A stretch of DNA of 64,000 bases from Mesorhizobium sp. B2-4-15 (GCF_006658505.1 NZ_VFUZ01000025.1:1-64000); one strand, 5' to 3'. Positions 8,436 through 17,408 are shown, counted from the first letter of the stretch. Made by a program: numbers and translations. The notes: generated by a model from the sequence alone, not told the origin.

Positions 8436-8924
8436 ATGTTAATGGGGCCAACGACGCACAACCATCTGGCTGAAAGGGTCCGACGACTCTTCGGCACCGC
8501 GCCCTGCCGTCTGCAGGTTGCCGCCCTGCCTTGGCGTAATGTCGGGAACGGTGTCGAGATCATGCTGATCACCAGCCGTGACACCGGCCGCTGGGTGCTT
8601 CCCAAAGGCTGGCCTGAGGCCAGGGAGCCGCTCTGCGAGGCGGCCGCACGCGAGGCCGGCGAGGAAGCCGGATTGCGCGGAAGCGTCTCCCATCTCGAAG
8701 CTGGCCGCTACTTCTATGCCAAGGTGCTGGCTTCCGGCGAAGAAGTGCCCTGCGAGGTGCTGGTGTTTCCGCTGCATGTCGACAAGATCGCCGACCGCTG
8801 GAAGGAAAAACACGCCCGCACCCGCAAATGGGTCAGTCCCAGCGAAGCGGTGCGCATGGTCCATGAACGCGACCTGTGTCAGATCATCGCCTATTTCTGC
8901 GCCGACCCGCACAGATTTTCCTAG
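8436..8924 (+). CDS. Nudix hydrolase, diphosphoinositol-polyphosphate/ApnA type
   Basis: 162 residues. The Nudix box starts at GWPEAREPLCEAAAREAGEE, preceded by GRWVLPKGWP and followed by AGLRGSV. The short PKGWPE lead-in and the tail RKWVSPSEAVRMV resemble the DIPP/ApaH-like Nudix subgroup that hydrolyses dinucleoside or inositol polyphosphates. Start is ATG 8436, with ATG 8442 as alternative (MLMGPTTHNHL). An AT-rich upstream region (8350-8400) likely holds the promoter. Substrate is inferred only. Confidence 0.85.
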   Translation: MLMGPTTHNHLAERVRRLFGTAPCRLQVAALPWRNVGNGVEIMLITSRDTGRWVLPKGWPEAREPLCEAAAREAGEEAGLRGSVSHLEAGRYFYAKVLASGEEVPCEVLVFPLHVDKIADRWKEKHARTRKWVSPSEAVRMVHERDLCQIIAYFCADPHRFS

Positions 8925-9039
8925 CCCGCCGCCGGCCTGTGCCGCGTGCGCCACGGCGGATTCATACGCCTGTGATGTGCCGCATGAATGGTTTGCTAAT
9001 TCTTCTTCGCTAGGAAGCGGCCAATCTGGCGTTTGATCG

Positions 9040-9348
9040 ATGGCGAATCCTGTAGAACCACTTCCGCAAGACCCGGGCGAGCCCAAGCGCGAGCATCGCC
9101 CACGCGTGCTCAAGGGTGCAAGCATCATCACCGGGGCCCATTCGGAAGTCGCCGTTTTGCTGCGCAACCAGCATGCGGGCGGCGCCGAACTGAAAATACC
9201 GCTCGAGGCCCGGATTCCCGATCGCTTCCTTCTTTACGTGCCGCTCGACGGCGTCGGCTATCGCTGCGAGGTCCGCTGGCGCCGCAAAGACAGGATTGGC
9301 GTGCAGTTCACCGGCACCGAGCCGAAACCCAAGATGCACTACGGCTGA
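9040..9348 (+). CDS. PilZ-like domain protein
   Basis: A 102-residue single-domain protein. The N-terminal REHRPRVLKGASIITGAHSE resembles the RxxxR element that binds cyclic di-GMP in PilZ domains. The second motif (D/N)xSxxG is degenerate here (RNQHAGGAEL). The C-terminal strand YRCEVRWRRKDRIGVQFTGT is the characteristic PilZ ending. Rhizobia carry many such short PilZ proteins. Cyclic di-GMP binding is uncertain because motif two is weak. A GGDEF-EAL enzyme at 17409 shows that c-di-GMP signalling exists in the same region. Confidence 0.75.
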   Translation: MANPVEPLPQDPGEPKREHRPRVLKGASIITGAHSEVAVLLRNQHAGGAELKIPLEARIPDRFLLYVPLDGVGYRCEVRWRRKDRIGVQFTGTEPKPKMHYG

Positions 9349-9735
9349 ACCAAGGCCTGCCAGCCTGCTTTTGCAGCCGATCGGATTGCTCTCGACGGGC
9401 GCCTCGCGACCGTCAACGCCTCGCAAACCTGTAATCCGAAATGACGATCGCAAGGCGCATTTCTTTCCCCGTTATCCACATGCGTGACACACAAGATGTT
9501 GGGGTCACAAAAGCTACGCAAACGAATCCTTGACGGCGCAAAACGAGTCGCCTTTTATAGGCCATGTGCTCCTGTTGAGAGCGCGACCGGAAAGTTCTGA
9601 GCCCGGTCTTTTTCCCGGATTATGTGTGTTTTTGCCCGCATTTCCGCCTGTTTACGAGGCCGGCGGAAGCGTTGGGATCGTGGGGCATGGGGCGACGAAA
9701 GGGAGAATTGTCGGACTGGAATAAATTGTCTGTTA

Positions 9736-9782
9736 ATACTATATTTAGTGTTTGCAGGTAGGTTCGGCGCTAGATAGTGTGA
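9736..9782 (+). promoter_or_regulatory. Tandem NrdR-like boxes upstream of nrdJ
   Basis: Box 1 ATACTATATTTAGTGT at 9736-9751 agrees with the recalled NrdR consensus acaCwAtATaTwGtgt at 14 of 16 positions. Box 2 at 9767-9782 (GCGCTAGATAGTGTGA) agrees at 11 of 16. Their starts are 31 bases apart, three helical turns, the usual spacing of paired NrdR sites. NrdR represses ribonucleotide reductase genes when bound to ATP/dATP, so repression of nrdJ by NrdR is a strong inference. The boxes lie 232-278 bases before the start codon, implying a long 5' leader. Confidence 0.75.
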
Positions 9783-9982
9783 ATTTCCCTCGATCGAGGG
9801 ACTCGAAAAATTCAATTTCGAAGGACCCGCAAGGTCGGTCGGCAGCCTCGGCAAGCGCCTGGCAAGGCGTCTTGTTGTGCGCGCGGCAGCAGCTTGCGAC
9901 GGGGAGATGCCGGCATTGTTCGCGATGCCTGCAAACGGCGGACTGTGCTTTTCGCTTTGGGGGCAGAAATCCCCTGACGAAA

Positions 9983-9998
9983 GCGCTATATATAGGCA
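9983..9998 (+). promoter_or_regulatory. Third CTATATATAG palindrome next to the nrdJ start
   Basis: GCGCTATATATAGGCA contains a perfect 10-base palindromic core (CTATATATAG) that matches the central part of the NrdR consensus, 11 of 16 overall. It sits 16 bases before the ATG, just ahead of the AAAAGGGACAGG ribosome-binding region. It could be a proximal operator or a -10 element of a leaderless-type promoter. Confidence 0.4.
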
Positions 9999-10013
9999 AA
10001 AGGGACAGGACCA

Positions 10014-13000
10014 ATGCGCATCGAGCGTCGTTTCACCAAGTCGGGGCAATCTGCTTACGCGGAGATTGAATTCCGCAAGGCGCTTTCCGAGATCAAGAAT
10101 CCGGATGGCTCGGTGGTGTTCCGTTTGGACAATATCGACGTGCCGGCGCAGTTCTCCCAGGTGGCGGCCGACATCCTGGCGCAGAAATATTTCCGCAAGG
10201 CTGGTGTCCCCGCACGGCTGAAGAAGGTCGAGGAGAATGACGTCCCCTCGTTCCTGTGGCGCTCGGTCGCCGACGAGGCCGAACTTGCCAAGCTGCCGGA
10301 AGCCGAGCGCTATGGTTCCGAGATCGACGCCCGCCAGGTCTTCGACCGTCTGTCCGGCACCTGGACCTATTGGGGCTGGAAAGGCGGCTACTTCAAGTCT
10401 GAAGACGACGCGCGCGCTTTCCGCGACGAGCTTGCCTACATGCTGGCCACGCAGCGCGTGGCGCCGAACTCGCCGCAATGGTTCAACACCGGTCTGCACT
10501 GGGCCTATGGCATCGACGGTCCGAGCCAGGGCCATTTCTATGTCGACCCCTTCACCGGCAAGCTGACCAAGTCGAAATCATCCTACGAGCATCCGCAGCC
10601 GCATGCCTGCTTCATCCAGGGCGTGCAGGACGATCTCGTCAACGAGGGCGGCATCATGGACCTTTGGGTGCGTGAGGCGCGCCTGTTCAAATATGGCTCG
10701 GGCACCGGCTCGAACTTCTCGCTGCTGCGCGGCGAAGGCGAAAAGCTGTCGGGCGGCGGCCGTTCTTCGGGCCTGATGAGCTTCCTCAAGATCGGCGACC
10801 GCGCGGCTGGCGCCATCAAGTCGGGCGGCACAACGCGCCGCGCCGCAAAAATGGTCATCGTCGATGCCGATCACCCCGATATCGAGGAATTCATCGACTG
10901 GAAGGTCAATGAAGAGCAGAAGGTCGCCTCGCTGGTGACCGGCTCCAAGATCGTCAAGAAGCATCTCGAAGCCATCATGAAGGCCTGCGTCAACTGCGAA
11001 GGTCAGGATGACGATTGCTTCGATCCGTCGATCAACACCGCGCTGAAGCGCGAGATCAAGGCGGCCAAGAAGTCCGCCGTGCCGGAGAACTACATCTACC
11101 GCGTCATCCAGTTCGCCAAGCAGGGCTATACCTCGATGTCGTTCAAGACCTACGACACCGACTGGGATTCGGACGCCTACCTCACCGTTTCGGGCCAGAA
11201 CTCCAACAATTCGGTGTCGCTGAAGGACAATTTCCTGCGCGCCGTCGAGCAGGATGGCGACTGGCAACTGACCGCCCGCAAGGACGGCAAGGTGCTGAAG
11301 ACGCTGAAGGCCAGGGACCTCTGGGAAAAGATCGGCTACGCCGCCTGGGCTTCGGCCGATCCCGGCCTGCATTTCAACACGACGATGAACGACTGGCACA
11401 CCTGCGCTTCGGCTGGTGCGATCCGGGCCTCCAACCCGTGCTCTGAATACATGTTCCTTGACGACACGGCCTGCAATCTCGCCTCGATCAATCTGCTCCC
11501 TTACCGCAATGCCGACGGCACGATCGATATCGCCGCCTACGAGCATACGGTCAGGCTGTGGACCGTCGTTCTCGAAATCTCCGTCATGATGGCGCAGTTC
11601 CCGTCGAAGGAGATCGCCAAGCTCTCCTACGACTACCGCACGCTCGGCTTGGGCTATGCCAATATCGGCGGTCTCTTGATGACTTCGGGCATTCCCTACG
11701 ATTCCGACGAGGGCCGCGCCATCTGCGCCGCGCTGACCGCGATCATGACCGGCGTCGCCTATGCCACCTCGGCGGAAATGGCCTCCGAGCTCGGCGCCTT
11801 CCCGGACTATGACCGCAACGCCCAGAACATGCTGCGCGTCATGCGCAATCATCGCCGCGCCGCCTACGGCGACAGGGACGGCTACGAGAAGCTGGCCGTC
11901 AATCCGGTGCCGCTGGTCGCCTCGGACCTCAAGCAGCAGGCGCTTGCCGAGCATGCGAAAGCCGCCTGGGACCGCGCCATCGAGCTTGGCGAGGAGCATG
12001 GCTACCGCAATGCGCAGGCGACCGTGATCGCGCCGACTGGCACGATCGGCCTCGTCATGGATTGCGACACCACCGGCATCGAGCCCGACTTCGCCCTGGT
12101 GAAATTCAAGAAGCTTGCCGGCGGCGGCTACTTCAAGATCATCAACCGCGCCGTTCCGGAGGCGCTGCGCACGCTCGGCTATTCCGAGAGCCAGATCGCC
12201 GAGATCGAGGCCTATGCGGTCGGTCACGGCAACCTGAACCAAGCGCCCGGCATCAATCCCGGTTCGCTCAAGGCCAAGGGTTTTACCGACGAGAAGATCA
12301 GCGCGCTCAATGCGGCGCTGAAGTCGGCCTTCGACATCAAGTTCGTCTTCAACCAGTGGACGCTCGGCGCCGACTGGGTGAAGGAGACCTTTGGCTTCAC
12401 CGACGAGCAGCTCAACGACTTCTCGTTCGAAATGCTGCCGGCGATGGGCTTCTCCAGGAAAGATATCGAGGCCGCCAACATCCATGTCTGCGGTGCCATG
12501 ACTCTGGAAGGCGCGCCCTTCCTCAAGCCCGAGCATCTCGCCGTGTTCGATTGCGCAAGCCCGTGCGGCAAGATCGGCAAGCGCTCGCTGTCGATCAATA
12601 GCCACATCCAGATGATGGCGGCCGCACAGCCCTTCATCTCCGGCGCCATTTCCAAGACCATCAACATGCCGAACGATGCGACGGTGGAGGACGCCAAGAA
12701 CGCCTACATGCTGTCGTGGAAGCTGGCGCTGAAGGCCAACGCGCTCTATCGCGACGGCTCCAAGCTGTCGCAGCCGCTCAATGCCTCGCTGCTCGCCGAT
12801 GGCGAGGACGACGAGGACGAAGCGGTCGAGCAGCTGATCGCGGCGCCACAGGCGGCGCGGGCGGCGCAGATCACCGAACGCATCGTCGAGCGCATCATCG
12901 AGCGCGTGTCGCGCGAGCAGGAGAAGCTGCCCGGACGCCGCAAGGGGTATACCCAGAAGGCCAAGATCGGTGGCAACACCATCTTCCTGCGCACCGGCGA

Positions 13001-13790
13001 ATATGATGATGGCCGCCTCGGCGAGATCTTCATCGACATGAACAAGGAAGGCGCGACGCTGCGTGGTCTTCTCAACAACTTCGCAATCGCGATTTCGCTC
13101 GGCCTGCAATACGGCGTGCCGCTCGACGAATATGTGCATGCCTTCACCTTCACCAAGTTCGAGCCGGCTGGCATGGTGATCGGCAACGACGCCATCAAGA
13201 GCGCGACGTCGATCCTCGACTACGTGTTCCGCGAACTTGCGATCTCCTATCTCGGCCGCAACGACCTCGCCCATGTCGACCAGTCGGACTTCTCCAACAC
13301 CGCGCTTGGCCGTGGCATCAGCGAAGGCAAGACCGACGCCGTCTCCAAGGGGCTGACGCGCGGTTCACCGGTGAAGCTGGTTTCCCGGGTAGGCGGCAAC
13401 GAGCCGAAGGGTTTTGCCGGCTCCGCCTCCGGCACCCCTGCCCGCTCGGCGCCGTCGGCCTTCTCCGGCTCCAACGTGCTGGCGTTGAAACCGGCCAGCG
13501 ACGAGGCAATCGCCTACAAGCGCGACTATGAGGAGCGGGCCAGGGAATTGGCCGAGGATATGGCCTTCGAGGAAGCCGCCGACGCGGCCTCCGGCGCCGC
13601 GGCCCTGTTCACGGACGCCGCCGCCAATGAAGCCGCCGAGGCGAAGAAACTCGCCGCCGACCGCCGCGCCAAGTCACTGCTCCAGGGCTACACCGGCAAT
13701 TCCTGCTCCGAGTGCCAGAATTTTACGATGGTGCGGAACGGGACTTGCGAGAAGTGCGACACGTGTGGCGCCACGAGCGGGTGCAGCTGA
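10014..13790 (+). CDS. nrdJ: Vitamin B12-dependent (class II) ribonucleoside-diphosphate reductase
   Basis: A 1258-residue adenosylcobalamin-dependent enzyme converting ribonucleotides to deoxyribonucleotides. The N-terminus MRIERRFTKSGQSAYAEIEF is typical of the alphaproteobacterial large NrdJ. Substrate and active-site segments are visible: FNTGLHWAYGI, GSGTGSNFSLLRGEGE, NPCSEYMFLDDTACNLASIN near residues 473-492, and APTGTIGLVMDCDTTGIEPD. The C-terminal tail (about 1229-1258) has CSECQNF, CEKCDTCG and a final CS, a zinc-ribbon-like, redox-active ending. Length matches close homologues. It is monocistronic, with NrdR-like boxes upstream and a hairpin at 13907-13933 downstream. Confidence 0.97.
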   Translation: MRIERRFTKSGQSAYAEIEFRKALSEIKNPDGSVVFRLDNIDVPAQFSQVAADILAQKYFRKAGVPARLKKVEENDVPSFLWRSVADEAELAKLPEAERYGSEIDARQVFDRLSGTWTYWGWKGGYFKSEDDARAFRDELAYMLATQRVAPNSPQWFNTGLHWAYGIDGPSQGHFYVDPFTGKLTKSKSSYEHPQPHACFIQGVQDDLVNEGGIMDLWVREARLFKYGSGTGSNFSLLRGEGEKLSGGGRSSGLMSFLKIGDRAAGAIKSGGTTRRAAKMVIVDADHPDIEEFIDWKVNEEQKVASLVTGSKIVKKHLEAIMKACVNCEGQDDDCFDPSINTALKREIKAAKKSAVPENYIYRVIQFAKQGYTSMSFKTYDTDWDSDAYLTVSGQNSNNSVSLKDNFLRAVEQDGDWQLTARKDGKVLKTLKARDLWEKIGYAAWASADPGLHFNTTMNDWHTCASAGAIRASNPCSEYMFLDDTACNLASINLLPYRNADGTIDIAAYEHTVRLWTVVLEISVMMAQFPSKEIAKLSYDYRTLGLGYANIGGLLMTSGIPYDSDEGRAICAALTAIMTGVAYATSAEMASELGAFPDYDRNAQNMLRVMRNHRRAAYGDRDGYEKLAVNPVPLVASDLKQQALAEHAKAAWDRAIELGEEHGYRNAQATVIAPTGTIGLVMDCDTTGIEPDFALVKFKKLAGGGYFKIINRAVPEALRTLGYSESQIAEIEAYAVGHGNLNQAPGINPGSLKAKGFTDEKISALNAALKSAFDIKFVFNQWTLGADWVKETFGFTDEQLNDFSFEMLPAMGFSRKDIEAANIHVCGAMTLEGAPFLKPEHLAVFDCASPCGKIGKRSLSINSHIQMMAAAQPFISGAISKTINMPNDATVEDAKNAYMLSWKLALKANALYRDGSKLSQPLNASLLADGEDDEDEAVEQLIAAPQAARAAQITERIVERIIERVSREQEKLPGRRKGYTQKAKIGGNTIFLRTGEYDDGRLGEIFIDMNKEGATLRGLLNNFAIAISLGLQYGVPLDEYVHAFTFTKFEPAGMVIGNDAIKSATSILDYVFRELAISYLGRNDLAHVDQSDFSNTALGRGISEGKTDAVSKGLTRGSPVKLVSRVGGNEPKGFAGSASGTPARSAPSAFSGSNVLALKPASDEAIAYKRDYEERARELAEDMAFEEAADAASGAAALFTDAAANEAAEAKKLAADRRAKSLLQGYTGNSCSECQNFTMVRNGTCEKCDTCGATSGCS

Positions 13791-13906
13791 AATCCTTGCC
13801 CTTATGCTCTCCTGACGCGTCACTGAATCTCGCTCAACGTCAAGGTGGATCGCTCATTCGACACACGAAGTCCGCTCACCTCCGGCGGTAAGCCGAAAAA
13901 CACAAT

Positions 13907-13933
13907 TTCCCGGGCGCTTTTCGCGCCCGGGAA
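13907..13933. terminator. Strong hairpin after nrdJ
   Basis: An 11-bp perfect stem, TTCCCGGGCGC and GCGCCCGGGAA, with loop TTTTC. It lacks a T-run on the plus side, so it is an incomplete intrinsic terminator; a short T-rich stretch (GTGTTTTTC) flanks it when read on the minus strand. Confidence 0.55.
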
Positions 13934-14038
13934 TGCGAAGGGGAACAAATCAGAAACGCGCTGCACCTAACTGCGTTTCTCCTAGCGACGTCGACCTCCG
14001 CTTTGACGGGCTGATCTCCAAGGGCAGGCAAGTCGGTC

Positions 14039-14413
14039 GTGGATGGCGATTGCGAGCCGGAGCAGAAGTTTCGCCGCGCCGTCGATGCCTTCCTGCGATT
14101 TGTCGAGGACGAACCGGACGCCGCTCGCGTGCTGCTAACGATCCCGTCCGGTGATCCCGCGGCCGCGCGGGTTTCGCGCGAGGTTCAGGCCGGCGCTTCC
14201 GCGGGAATAGCAGCCCTGCTTGTCGCGTTCATGCCGGGCAGCCCCGTGTGGCGCCTGCGCGCCACCTCCGAGTTTCTCAAGGAAGGCCTGCACGCACTTG
14301 CCGTTTGGTGGCTCGAAAATCCTGGCAAAACACGCGATGAGATCGTTGACGTCGTCATGCGTGTTGTTTGGCCCGGCCTGCAAGCGGGAGCCCAAACGAC
14401 GGAAACTCCGTAG
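14039..14413 (+). pseudogene. TetR-family regulator remnant (C-terminal domain only)
   Basis: The product looks like the ligand-binding half of a TetR regulator: EQKFRRAVDAFLRFVEDEPD, then VWRLRATSEFLKEGLHALAV and TRDEIVDVVMRVVWPGLQAG. The N-terminal helix-turn-helix (normally about 50 residues) is absent; upstream sequence in this frame shows no such motif. Without it the protein could not bind DNA, so the gene is a truncated relic. It begins a run of gene fragments extending to 14880. Confidence 0.65.
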
Positions 14414-14637
14414 CCGACCCGACGCCTGCCCTACAATTGGCGCATCTGGAAGCATCCCCGCCAATCTTCTTTGCGAACCGCGTGCAAGACTTCTGGGCGA
14501 ACGTGTCGCATCCATTGTCGTTCCGACGCAGGAACTCTTCGCACCGTCAGGTCGTTCTTCAAATCTAGCGGACCGGCGGATTGCCTGAAGGTTTGCCGCT
14601 CGGTCTTTTTCGATCCGAAAAACAGGGGAGACTGGGC
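14414..14637. other. No gene visible between two relics
   Basis: Short frames here share no recognisable motif. The end of the interval holds AGGGGAGACTGGGC, a ribosome-binding site belonging to the CBS-domain relic that starts at 14638. Confidence 0.5.
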
Positions 14638-14768
14638 ATGCAGGTGCGCGAAACGATGACACGCGACGCATCGCCAATCCGGAGGAAACTCTCCAGCAAG
14701 CTGCTCAGGTGATGGCCGAGCTTGATGCCGGTGTGCTGCCCGTTGGTGAGAACAATAGGGACCGGGTC
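14638..14768 (+). pseudogene. CBS-domain protein remnant, frameshifted and truncated
   Basis: From ATG 14638 the product reads MQVRETMTRDA, the standard opening of rhizobial paired-CBS proteins, then leaves frame. The continuation is found in another frame: RIANPEETLQQAAQVMAELD followed by AGVLPVGENN. This is the first CBS motif up to the residues that normally precede LVGMITDRD. The sequence then breaks into an unrelated fragment. A good ribosome-binding site remains, but the frameshift and loss of both CBS cores make it non-functional. Confidence 0.7.
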
Positions 14769-14875
14769 ATGCTCGACGTTGCCGATTTCACCCGCGCCCG
14801 GCGGCACATGGTGGAAACCCAACTCAAATGGCGCGGCGTGCGTGATCCAGCGGTCTTGATGGCGACGCACCGCCA
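14769..14875 (+). pseudogene. Protein-L-isoaspartate methyltransferase N-terminal fragment
   Basis: The translated piece MLDVADFTRARRHMVETQLK and WRGVRDPAVLMAT matches the N-terminal helix of PCMT enzymes (pattern ARxxMVExQLxxRGIxDPxVL). The methyltransferase core with its SAM-binding GxGxG is missing. It is joined directly to the CBS remnant in the same frame, so the two fragments look like a deletion junction. Confidence 0.6.
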
Positions 14876-14913
14876 CTTTTCGAACGGTTGCCGAGCCAGG
14901 AAGGAGAAATGCA

Positions 14914-15414
14914 ATGCCAGACAAAAAGACCATCGAGAAGGCGCGAAAGGACAAGCGCCAAGGCAAGTCGCCGAGCACCCAGGCTGGCGAATTCGTTCAT
15001 GAGGAGATCGAGAAGGTCCGGCGCGGCGAGCATGGCGCGCGCTCGACCAAGCAGGCGATCGCCATCGGCCTATCGGAAGCACGTCGCGCTGGGGTTGATC
15101 TGCCGCCGCCCAACAAAGGCAAGGTCAAGGAGAGCACGCGCAAGAGCGCCGAATACGCCTACGAAGTCGGCCAGGGCGAGCGCACGCCGAAGCGCCGCCC
15201 GAAGGTCTCGAAGGCTGTGTCCGAGGTCCTCGAACACGAACCGAAGAACACGGCATCGCATGAGGCTCTCTCACGGCAGACCAAGCGCGCGGCATCACAC
15301 CGGACGGCGGAAGAACGCTCGGCTGCGGCGAAGAAGGCAGGCGAGACGAAGGGCCCGTCCGGTCGCTCGGCCGCGGCACGCAAGGCTGCCGAAACCCGTG
15401 CGCGGAAGACCTAA
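14914..15414 (+). CDS. DUF6496 protein, lysine-rich
   Basis: A 166-residue, very basic protein from ATG 14914 with an AAGGAG ribosome-binding site at 14899-14904. It has KARKDKRQGKSPSTQAGEFV, then GEHGARSTKQAIAIGLSEAR and RAGVDLPPPNKGK, the conserved DUF6496 core. The tail is rich in K, A and R (AAAKKAGETKGPSGRSAAAR), similar to histone-H1-like or Ku-tail sequences, suggesting nucleic-acid binding. It is the only intact gene in the 13.9-15.4 kb graveyard. Function is unknown. Confidence 0.8.
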   Translation: MPDKKTIEKARKDKRQGKSPSTQAGEFVHEEIEKVRRGEHGARSTKQAIAIGLSEARRAGVDLPPPNKGKVKESTRKSAEYAYEVGQGERTPKRRPKVSKAVSEVLEHEPKNTASHEALSRQTKRAASHRTAEERSAAAKKAGETKGPSGRSAAARKAAETRARKT

Positions 15415-15677
15415 AACACGTCACGGACAACCTTTCGCTTTCCCGGAGCTTGGCAGGCAGTTCTACCGAGATATCGCGAGACCAGATCCAATCCTGGACC
15501 TGCTCAATGTGCTCCCGTGCGTGTCCCAGTCGTCAAATGCTTCCCACGAGCTGCGTGCACCACAAAAGCCCACAGACACCGATCCATGGAACCCCCACGC
15601 ATTCTTCCCGTTTCAATTCGTGCTTCCAGAAAACCGTCACGCCATTTGAGCGGATAATCCTGAACGCCGAGGGTTCC

Positions 15678-16868
15678 GTGACCGAAGCGAAGGTTCGTAA
15701 TTTCACCATCAACTTTGGGCCGCAACACCCGGCAGCGCATGGCGTCCTGCGGCTTGTGCTCGAACTCGACGGTGAAGTGGTCGAGCGCGTCGATCCGCAT
15801 ATCGGACTGCTGCACCGCGGCACGGAAAAACTGATCGAGCACAAGAACTACCTTCAGGCACTCCCATACTTTGATCGGCTCGACTACGTCGCCCCGATGA
15901 ATCAGGAGCACGCCTTCTGCCTTGCGGCTGAGAAATTGCTCCAGATATCGGTTCCGCGACGCGGGCAGCTCATCCGCGTCCTTTTCTGCGAAATCGGGCG
16001 GCTGCTGTCGCACCTGCTCAACGTCACGACGCAAGCAATGGACATCGGCGCTCTGACGCCGCCGCTGTGGGGCTTCGCCGAGCGTGAGAAGCTGATGGTT
16101 TTCTACGAGCGTGCTTCCGGCGCCCGGATGCACGCCAACTATTTCAGGGTTGGCGGCGTGCATCAGGATCTGCCACCGGAACTTCTCGAGGACATCTGGA
16201 ATTTTTGTGACCCTTTCCTCAAGGTCTGCGACAATCTCGATGAACTGCTGACTGGCAACCGGATTTTCAAGCAGCGAAACGTTGACATCGGAACGATCGG
16301 CTTGGACGACGCCTGGGCATGGGGCTTCTCAGGCGTGATGGTGCGCGGTTCCGGAGCCGCCTGGGATTTGCGCAAGGCCCAGCCCTACGAATGCTATCCC
16401 GAGATGGATTTCGACATCCCCGTCGGCAAGAACGGGGATTGCTACGACCGCTATCTGGTTCGAATGGAGGAAATGCGCCAATCCGTCCGGATCATCAAGC
16501 AGTGTTTGGAAAAGTTGCGGCTGCCGGCGGGCCAAGGACCAGTCGCGATTCCCAATCAAAAGATCACGCCGCCAAACCGTTCCGAAATGAAACGCTCCAT
16601 GGAAGCGACTATCCACCATTTCAAACTCTACACCGAAGGCATCCGTGTCCCCACTGGAGAGGTGTATGCGGCTGTCGAAGCACCAAAGGGCGAGTTCGGC
16701 GTCTATCTGATTTCAGATGGCGGCAATGTCCCGTATCGATGCAAAATTCGGGCCCCATCCTTTGCCCACCTGCAGGCGATGGATTTCCTGTCGAGAGGCC
16801 ACATGATCGCCGATGTGTCGGCAATCATCGGCTCGCTCGACATCGTGTTTGGAGAAATCGATCGTTAG
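15678..16868 (+). CDS. nuoD: NADH-quinone oxidoreductase subunit D, solitary copy
   Basis: 396 residues from GTG 15678 (V/MTEAKVRNFTINFGPQHPAA), the canonical NuoD start and length; the frame stays open upstream to 15450 without homology. Subunit D forms part of the quinone site of respiratory complex I. The conserved GPQHPAAHGVLR, HIGLLHRGTEKLIE, YVAPMNQEHAF, MRSGVHQD-like RVGGVHQDLP, and SLDIVFGEIDR end are all present. It diverges from the usual rhizobial NuoD in several blocks (for example KLRLPAGQGPVAIPNQKITP). No other nuo gene is adjacent, so this is an extra, stand-alone copy. Confidence 0.92.
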   Translation: MTEAKVRNFTINFGPQHPAAHGVLRLVLELDGEVVERVDPHIGLLHRGTEKLIEHKNYLQALPYFDRLDYVAPMNQEHAFCLAAEKLLQISVPRRGQLIRVLFCEIGRLLSHLLNVTTQAMDIGALTPPLWGFAEREKLMVFYERASGARMHANYFRVGGVHQDLPPELLEDIWNFCDPFLKVCDNLDELLTGNRIFKQRNVDIGTIGLDDAWAWGFSGVMVRGSGAAWDLRKAQPYECYPEMDFDIPVGKNGDCYDRYLVRMEEMRQSVRIIKQCLEKLRLPAGQGPVAIPNQKITPPNRSEMKRSMEATIHHFKLYTEGIRVPTGEVYAAVEAPKGEFGVYLISDGGNVPYRCKIRAPSFAHLQAMDFLSRGHMIADVSAIIGSLDIVFGEIDR

Positions 16869-17408
16869 CGCGGAATGTCAGGTGGCAAGCTGGCGCGATC
16901 GGCGGCATCAGTTACACGGCAACGAGGGTGGCTTGGCACGAATGATCGTCAAAGTATCATCTTCGGTGGCGCAGACGGGAGCAGAACATGAATTCTATTC
17001 TGCGCCGGCGATTCAATGTGAAGCGACCATGTGAATCATCGCCCAGATCAGCACTGCGAGGACGGCCACATCCGCCAGCGGCTTGGCGGCTAACCCGTAC
17101 AGGCCGACCGAAGCGCCATCCTGACATCTCTTTGTATTTTCGCGATTATTCGGCGCAAACCTTGGAGCAACAGGAAAGCATTGTCCTTTCCGCCTCATCC
17201 ATGATCGCGAGATCTGGCGGGAAAGCCTGCGCTCGACGCCCTCGATAGTTGGAGGAAGTATCCGAGCTGCTTTTACCTGCTGCAAACGGATAATAGCACT
17301 AATTCCCATCCTTAAGTCAGCCTTAATACGTTTGGCGCTATATTAAGGAAAGCGCTCTAAACTTCCTGCGGAATCAGCGTAGGGGGCGGAATTGGTCCAA
17401 TTGCACCA
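16869..17408. other. 540-base interval without a clear gene
   Basis: No gene is supported. A minus-strand frame ending at 17013 has a hydrophobic tail (KPLADVAVLAVLIWAMIHMV) that may be the end of a lost membrane protein. The last 150 bases are AT-richer (CAGCCTTAATACGTTTGGCG, TATATTAAGG at 17338-17347) and probably contain the promoter of the GGDEF-EAL gene. Confidence 0.4.

Larger units (their letters stand above)
9349..10013. other. Long leader region upstream of nrdJ
   Basis: No credible gene is seen. Small frames at 9530-9724 and 9752-10069 have no motifs. The interval contains two NrdR-like boxes (9736-9751 and 9767-9782), a further CTATATATAG core at 9986-9995, and the nrdJ ribosome-binding region. 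I looked for a cobalamin riboswitch B12 box, reasonable for a B12-dependent enzyme, and did not find one. Confidence 0.6.

Noticed and set aside
9349..10013. Cobalamin riboswitch before nrdJ
   Set aside because: A B12 box with the conserved AGCCAGGAGACC-like core was not found; the NrdR-like boxes explain the leader better.
10578..13274. An 898-codon open frame on the minus strand
   Set aside because: It lies wholly antisense to nrdJ, whose motifs are intact. Long antisense frames are expected in GC-rich genes with strong third-position bias. Its product shows no motif.
15450..15677. N-terminal extension of nuoD
   Set aside because: Homology begins at GTG 15678 and the extra 76 residues are unlike any NuoD.
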